In this document: piece by piece, positions 62,228 through 64,000 of the stretch
Position numbering within the stretch: position 1 is the stretch's first letter
Layout of the letters: each line of letters starts with the position of its first letter
Assembly (NCBI GenBank): GCA_902525075.1
Contig: CABZFV010000004.1
Coordinates: forward strand, 32,981-96,980
Length of the DNA stretch: 64,000 nucleotides
Direction of reading: 5' to 3'
From: an uncultured Prochlorococcus sp.
GTDB lineage: Bacteria; Cyanobacteriota; Cyanobacteriia; PCC-6307; Cyanobiaceae
The notes under the pieces: model-generated
What the model was told of the DNA's origin: nothing
Seen by the model: the letters and a program-made list of their open reading frames with translations, nothing else
Database searches by the model: none
Made by a program: the position numbers and the translations under genes

Positions 62228-62362
62228 ATGGAATCTAATAAAAAACTGAATGACTTGATAATAAATCTAAAACCAAAAGTTATTAGATTCACTGGCGAAA
62301 AATTTCCCAATGAACTATGGAATAGTGGTTGTCAAATAAAAAAAAATAAAATATCTAACTAA
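62228..62362 (+). CDS. 44-residue ORF of unknown function
   Basis: A short plus-strand ORF, MESNKKLNDLIINLKPKVIR followed by FTGEKFPNELWNSGCQIKKN. It is polar and basic, with no membrane span and one Cys. It lies between the tmRNA and the aldo/keto reductase, eight bases from the stop of the latter. Coding status is uncertain: the residue mix looks protein-like, but no family is recognised and an AT-rich random ORF of this length is possible. Confidence 0.4.
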   Translation: MESNKKLNDLIINLKPKVIRFTGEKFPNELWNSGCQIKKNKISN

Positions 62363-62370
62363 AAATTTAA

Positions 62371-63333
62371 TTAAATGCTTGAAAAAGGATTTTTGGGCAT
62401 TTTTTTTAAACAATTTTTTGATAATTCCTGAAGTACTTTAAATTCACTTTTATTTAAATTCCACTTGAATACATTAGATACATCTATAACTTGAGATTTT
62501 TTTCGCATTCCAACGAGTGGAATAGCTCCTTGATAACAACACCAATTAATTGCTACTTGCGCTTGGGACACTGATCTTTGATTTGCAATTCTTTTTAAAC
62601 ACCTCCGCAATTCATATGTTGGTTTTTTATAAATTTCAAATAATGCATTGCGAATAAAACTTTTTTCTTTGTTCTGTTCTTTATCTGGATCAATACAAAG
62701 TATCCCAAAGGACAAAGGACTATAAGCAAAGAAATCAATATTATTTTCGTCGCAAATTTTTTTTACCTGATATTGTTTTCCTAAATCGGGAGCAAGCAAA
62801 GAAAACTGTATTTGCACACTTTTTAGGCTCTGATCTCTTTTTGCTAAGAAATTAATTAATTTCATCAATCTTTTAGGGCCTACATTTGATAAGCCTATTT
62901 GAAAATCAAAGCCTTCTTCTTTTAAATCGCAAAGATTATTCAACAGCCCTAATTCCTGCCAAGGATTATATTTTGCAGTTGACCAATGCAATTGCACTAT
63001 ATCTAATTTGTTATTAAGTCTTTCTAAACTTTTCAAAAAAGGTTTATTAAAACCTCTGTTACCTATTCTCCAGGGATAAGGTGCAAGTTTGGTTGCTACT
63101 TGAATTCTTTTTTTCTTTGCTGAAGGAGTATTTAGTAAAAATTTTCCTATCAACAATTCACTTCTACCCTGAAGATTCCCAGTACCGTAAGAATCTGCAG
63201 TATCAATTAGATCGAAACCTCTTCGTAACGCTTCATTATATGTCGCACGTAAATCATCGTCATTTGTAGATTGGTACTTCCAAAAAAGCTTATTCCCCCA
63301 AGACCACGTACCTAATCCAATTCTTTTCCTCAC
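62371..63333 (-). CDS. aldo/keto reductase
   Basis: A 320-residue NADPH-dependent oxidoreductase with the AKR TIM barrel. The catalytic tetrad is in place: D44 and Y49 (LIDTADSYG), K82 (VATKLAPY) and H116 (VQLHWS). GLSNVGPKRLMKLI and the FFAYSPLSFGIL segment bind cofactor and substrate. It is similar to plant chloroplast AKRs and cyanobacterial aldehyde reductases; the substrate is not assigned. The start is GTG at 63333 (MRKRIGLGTWSWG), where the family core begins at once. Confidence 0.92.
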   Translation of the reverse strand: MRKRIGLGTWSWGNKLFWKYQSTNDDDLRATYNEALRRGFDLIDTADSYGTGNLQGRSELLIGKFLLNTPSAKKKRIQVATKLAPYPWRIGNRGFNKPFLKSLERLNNKLDIVQLHWSTAKYNPWQELGLLNNLCDLKEEGFDFQIGLSNVGPKRLMKLINFLAKRDQSLKSVQIQFSLLAPDLGKQYQVKKICDENNIDFFAYSPLSFGILCIDPDKEQNKEKSFIRNALFEIYKKPTYELRRCLKRIANQRSVSQAQVAINWCCYQGAIPLVGMRKKSQVIDVSNVFKWNLNKSEFKVLQELSKNCLKKMPKNPFSSI

Positions 63334-63483
63334 AAGCCAATTTAAATACGGAACTTTATAAGATTATCTAAAAATATTAACTTCTTTAAAATATTTCAAA
63401 AAATAAGTTTTAAATCATTAAAAATCAATTTCTCTTGACATTAAGAAATTATTCTCCAAAGTAAGAGAAATAAAATTAAAAAA

Positions 63484-64000
63484 TTGTTCATTACCGTTTG
63501 CGGACAAAAAGGGGGAGTAGCCAAAACCTGCACAAGTATTCACCTTGCTTGTGTTTGGCATTCAGAAGGTAAAAAAGTTTGCATAGTCGATGCCGACAAG
63601 AATAGATCTGCTTTAGCATACGCATCAAGAGGCAATCTTCCATTTCCAGTTTTCCCCGTCAGTTCAGCTGCTAAAGCATCAAGATCATCAGAAATTGTAA
63701 TAACTGATGGCCAAGCTAGCAGTGATCAAGAAGAACTTAAACACTTAGCGTATGGTTCGGATTTAGTTATCTTGCCTACAACTGCAAAAGCAAGATCAGT
63801 AGAGTTAACTGTTGAACTAGCTAATTTATTAAGCAACTTAAAAGTTAACCATGCAGTAGTTATAGTAAAAGTTGATTTTAGACAGCAAAAAGCAGCACAA
63901 CAAGCCAAAGCAGCTCTAGAAAATTTTGGTTTGTATGTTTTCGATACATTTATACCCTTACTTTCAGCATTTGATAAAGCAGAAGCCTCTGGAAATGCTG
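63484..64000 (+). CDS. ParA/MinD-type ATPase, 3' end outside the window
   Basis: 172 codons of a deviant-Walker ATPase. TTG 63484 opens MFITVCGQKGGVAKTCTSIH, where K9 and K14 fit the KGGxxK(S/T) signature although the usual second Gly is Ala13. VCIVDADKNRSALAYAS gives the Walker A' strand, VITDGQ the Walker B region, and LVILPTTAKARSVELTVELA the switch area. A perfect TTGACA at 63435-63440 lies upstream, but no good -10 follows. Partitioning or positioning role; the partner lies off the window. Confidence 0.82.
   Translation, partial: MFITVCGQKGGVAKTCTSIHLACVWHSEGKKVCIVDADKNRSALAYASRGNLPFPVFPVSSAAKASRSSEIVITDGQASSDQEELKHLAYGSDLVILPTTAKARSVELTVELANLLSNLKVNHAVVIVKVDFRQQKAAQQAKAALENFGLYVFDTFIPLLSAFDKAEASGNA

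Noticed and set aside
1..64000. Insertion sequences, CRISPR arrays, rRNA operon, prophage
   Set aside because: No transposase or phage motifs, no regularly spaced repeats and no rRNA sequence were seen; the composition is uniformly AT-rich with no island.

Overview
The window looks like core chromosome of a high-light-adapted Prochlorococcus. It is very AT-rich, densely packed and free of mobile elements. It carries a zeta-carotene desaturase, PsbX, two high-light-inducible proteins, Ycf66, Ycf19/YggT, a CRR7-like NDH-1 factor and a SUF operon. It also carries a circularly permuted tmRNA whose tag reads ANKIVSFSRQTAPVAA, a tag I recall from Prochlorococcus. The strain assignment is inference from gene content and from memory of picocyanobacterial gene order.

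Layout. 0-7.8 kb: LpxB-like glycosyltransferase, TPR protein and A-type Fe-S carrier on the minus strand; then crtQ and a SRPBCC protein; the DUF751-rbfA-hemD run; a GST; a DUF6816-like lumenal protein with a CRR7-like gene back to back; aroK. 7.8-11 kb: a plus-strand run with a tandem-domain 6-pyruvoyl-tetrahydropterin synthase, a RibD-C/DHFR-like reductase, a COG3146-like protein and a DUF4346 protein, then a 30-residue PetL-like ORF. 11-26 kb: rimO, a VKOR-thioredoxin fusion, nadB, a PDZ-radical SAM protein, TolC, an inositol phosphatase-like protein, BrkB-like and zinc-ribbon membrane proteins, an Hli, HtrA, an ABC-F ATPase and several small proteins (a twin CX3C protein, a Nif11-like protein). 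26-31.7 kb: a ribbon-helix-helix regulator with a palindrome upstream, then ktrA, ktrB, a SLC13 permease and NDH-2. 31.7-38.6 kb: cysH, coaX, bcp, a Sfp-type PPTase, rarA, pgm and DUF4912. 39-46 kb: sufBCDS and an S9 peptidase. 46-52.6 kb: def, HIT, an SbmA/ABC-D-like transporter, Hli, Ycf66, PsbX, YggT and accC. 52.8-64 kb: tRNA-Leu with an AAG anticodon, a second LpxB-like protein, a PRC-barrel protein, smc, a YqjD/YqjE-like pair, an RlmL-like methyltransferase, the permuted tmRNA, an aldo/keto reductase and the 5' part of a ParA-type ATPase.

How the genes work together. Themes are Fe-S supply (SUF plus the A-type carrier) to the Fe-S enzymes here (RimO, the radical SAM protein, CysH assimilation), photosynthetic membrane maintenance (Hli, PsbX, Ycf66, CrtQ, HtrA), ion transport (Ktr plus SLC13) and tetrapyrrole/cofactor synthesis (HemD, NadB, CoaX). 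The most plausible under-described unit is the pterin-like cluster at 7.8-11 kb. Compaction is extreme: at least eight convergent pairs overlap at their 3' ends, and two divergent pairs have touching or overlapping start codons. I found no CRISPR array, insertion sequence, prophage or rRNA operon, and no gene-free stretch longer than 300 bases.
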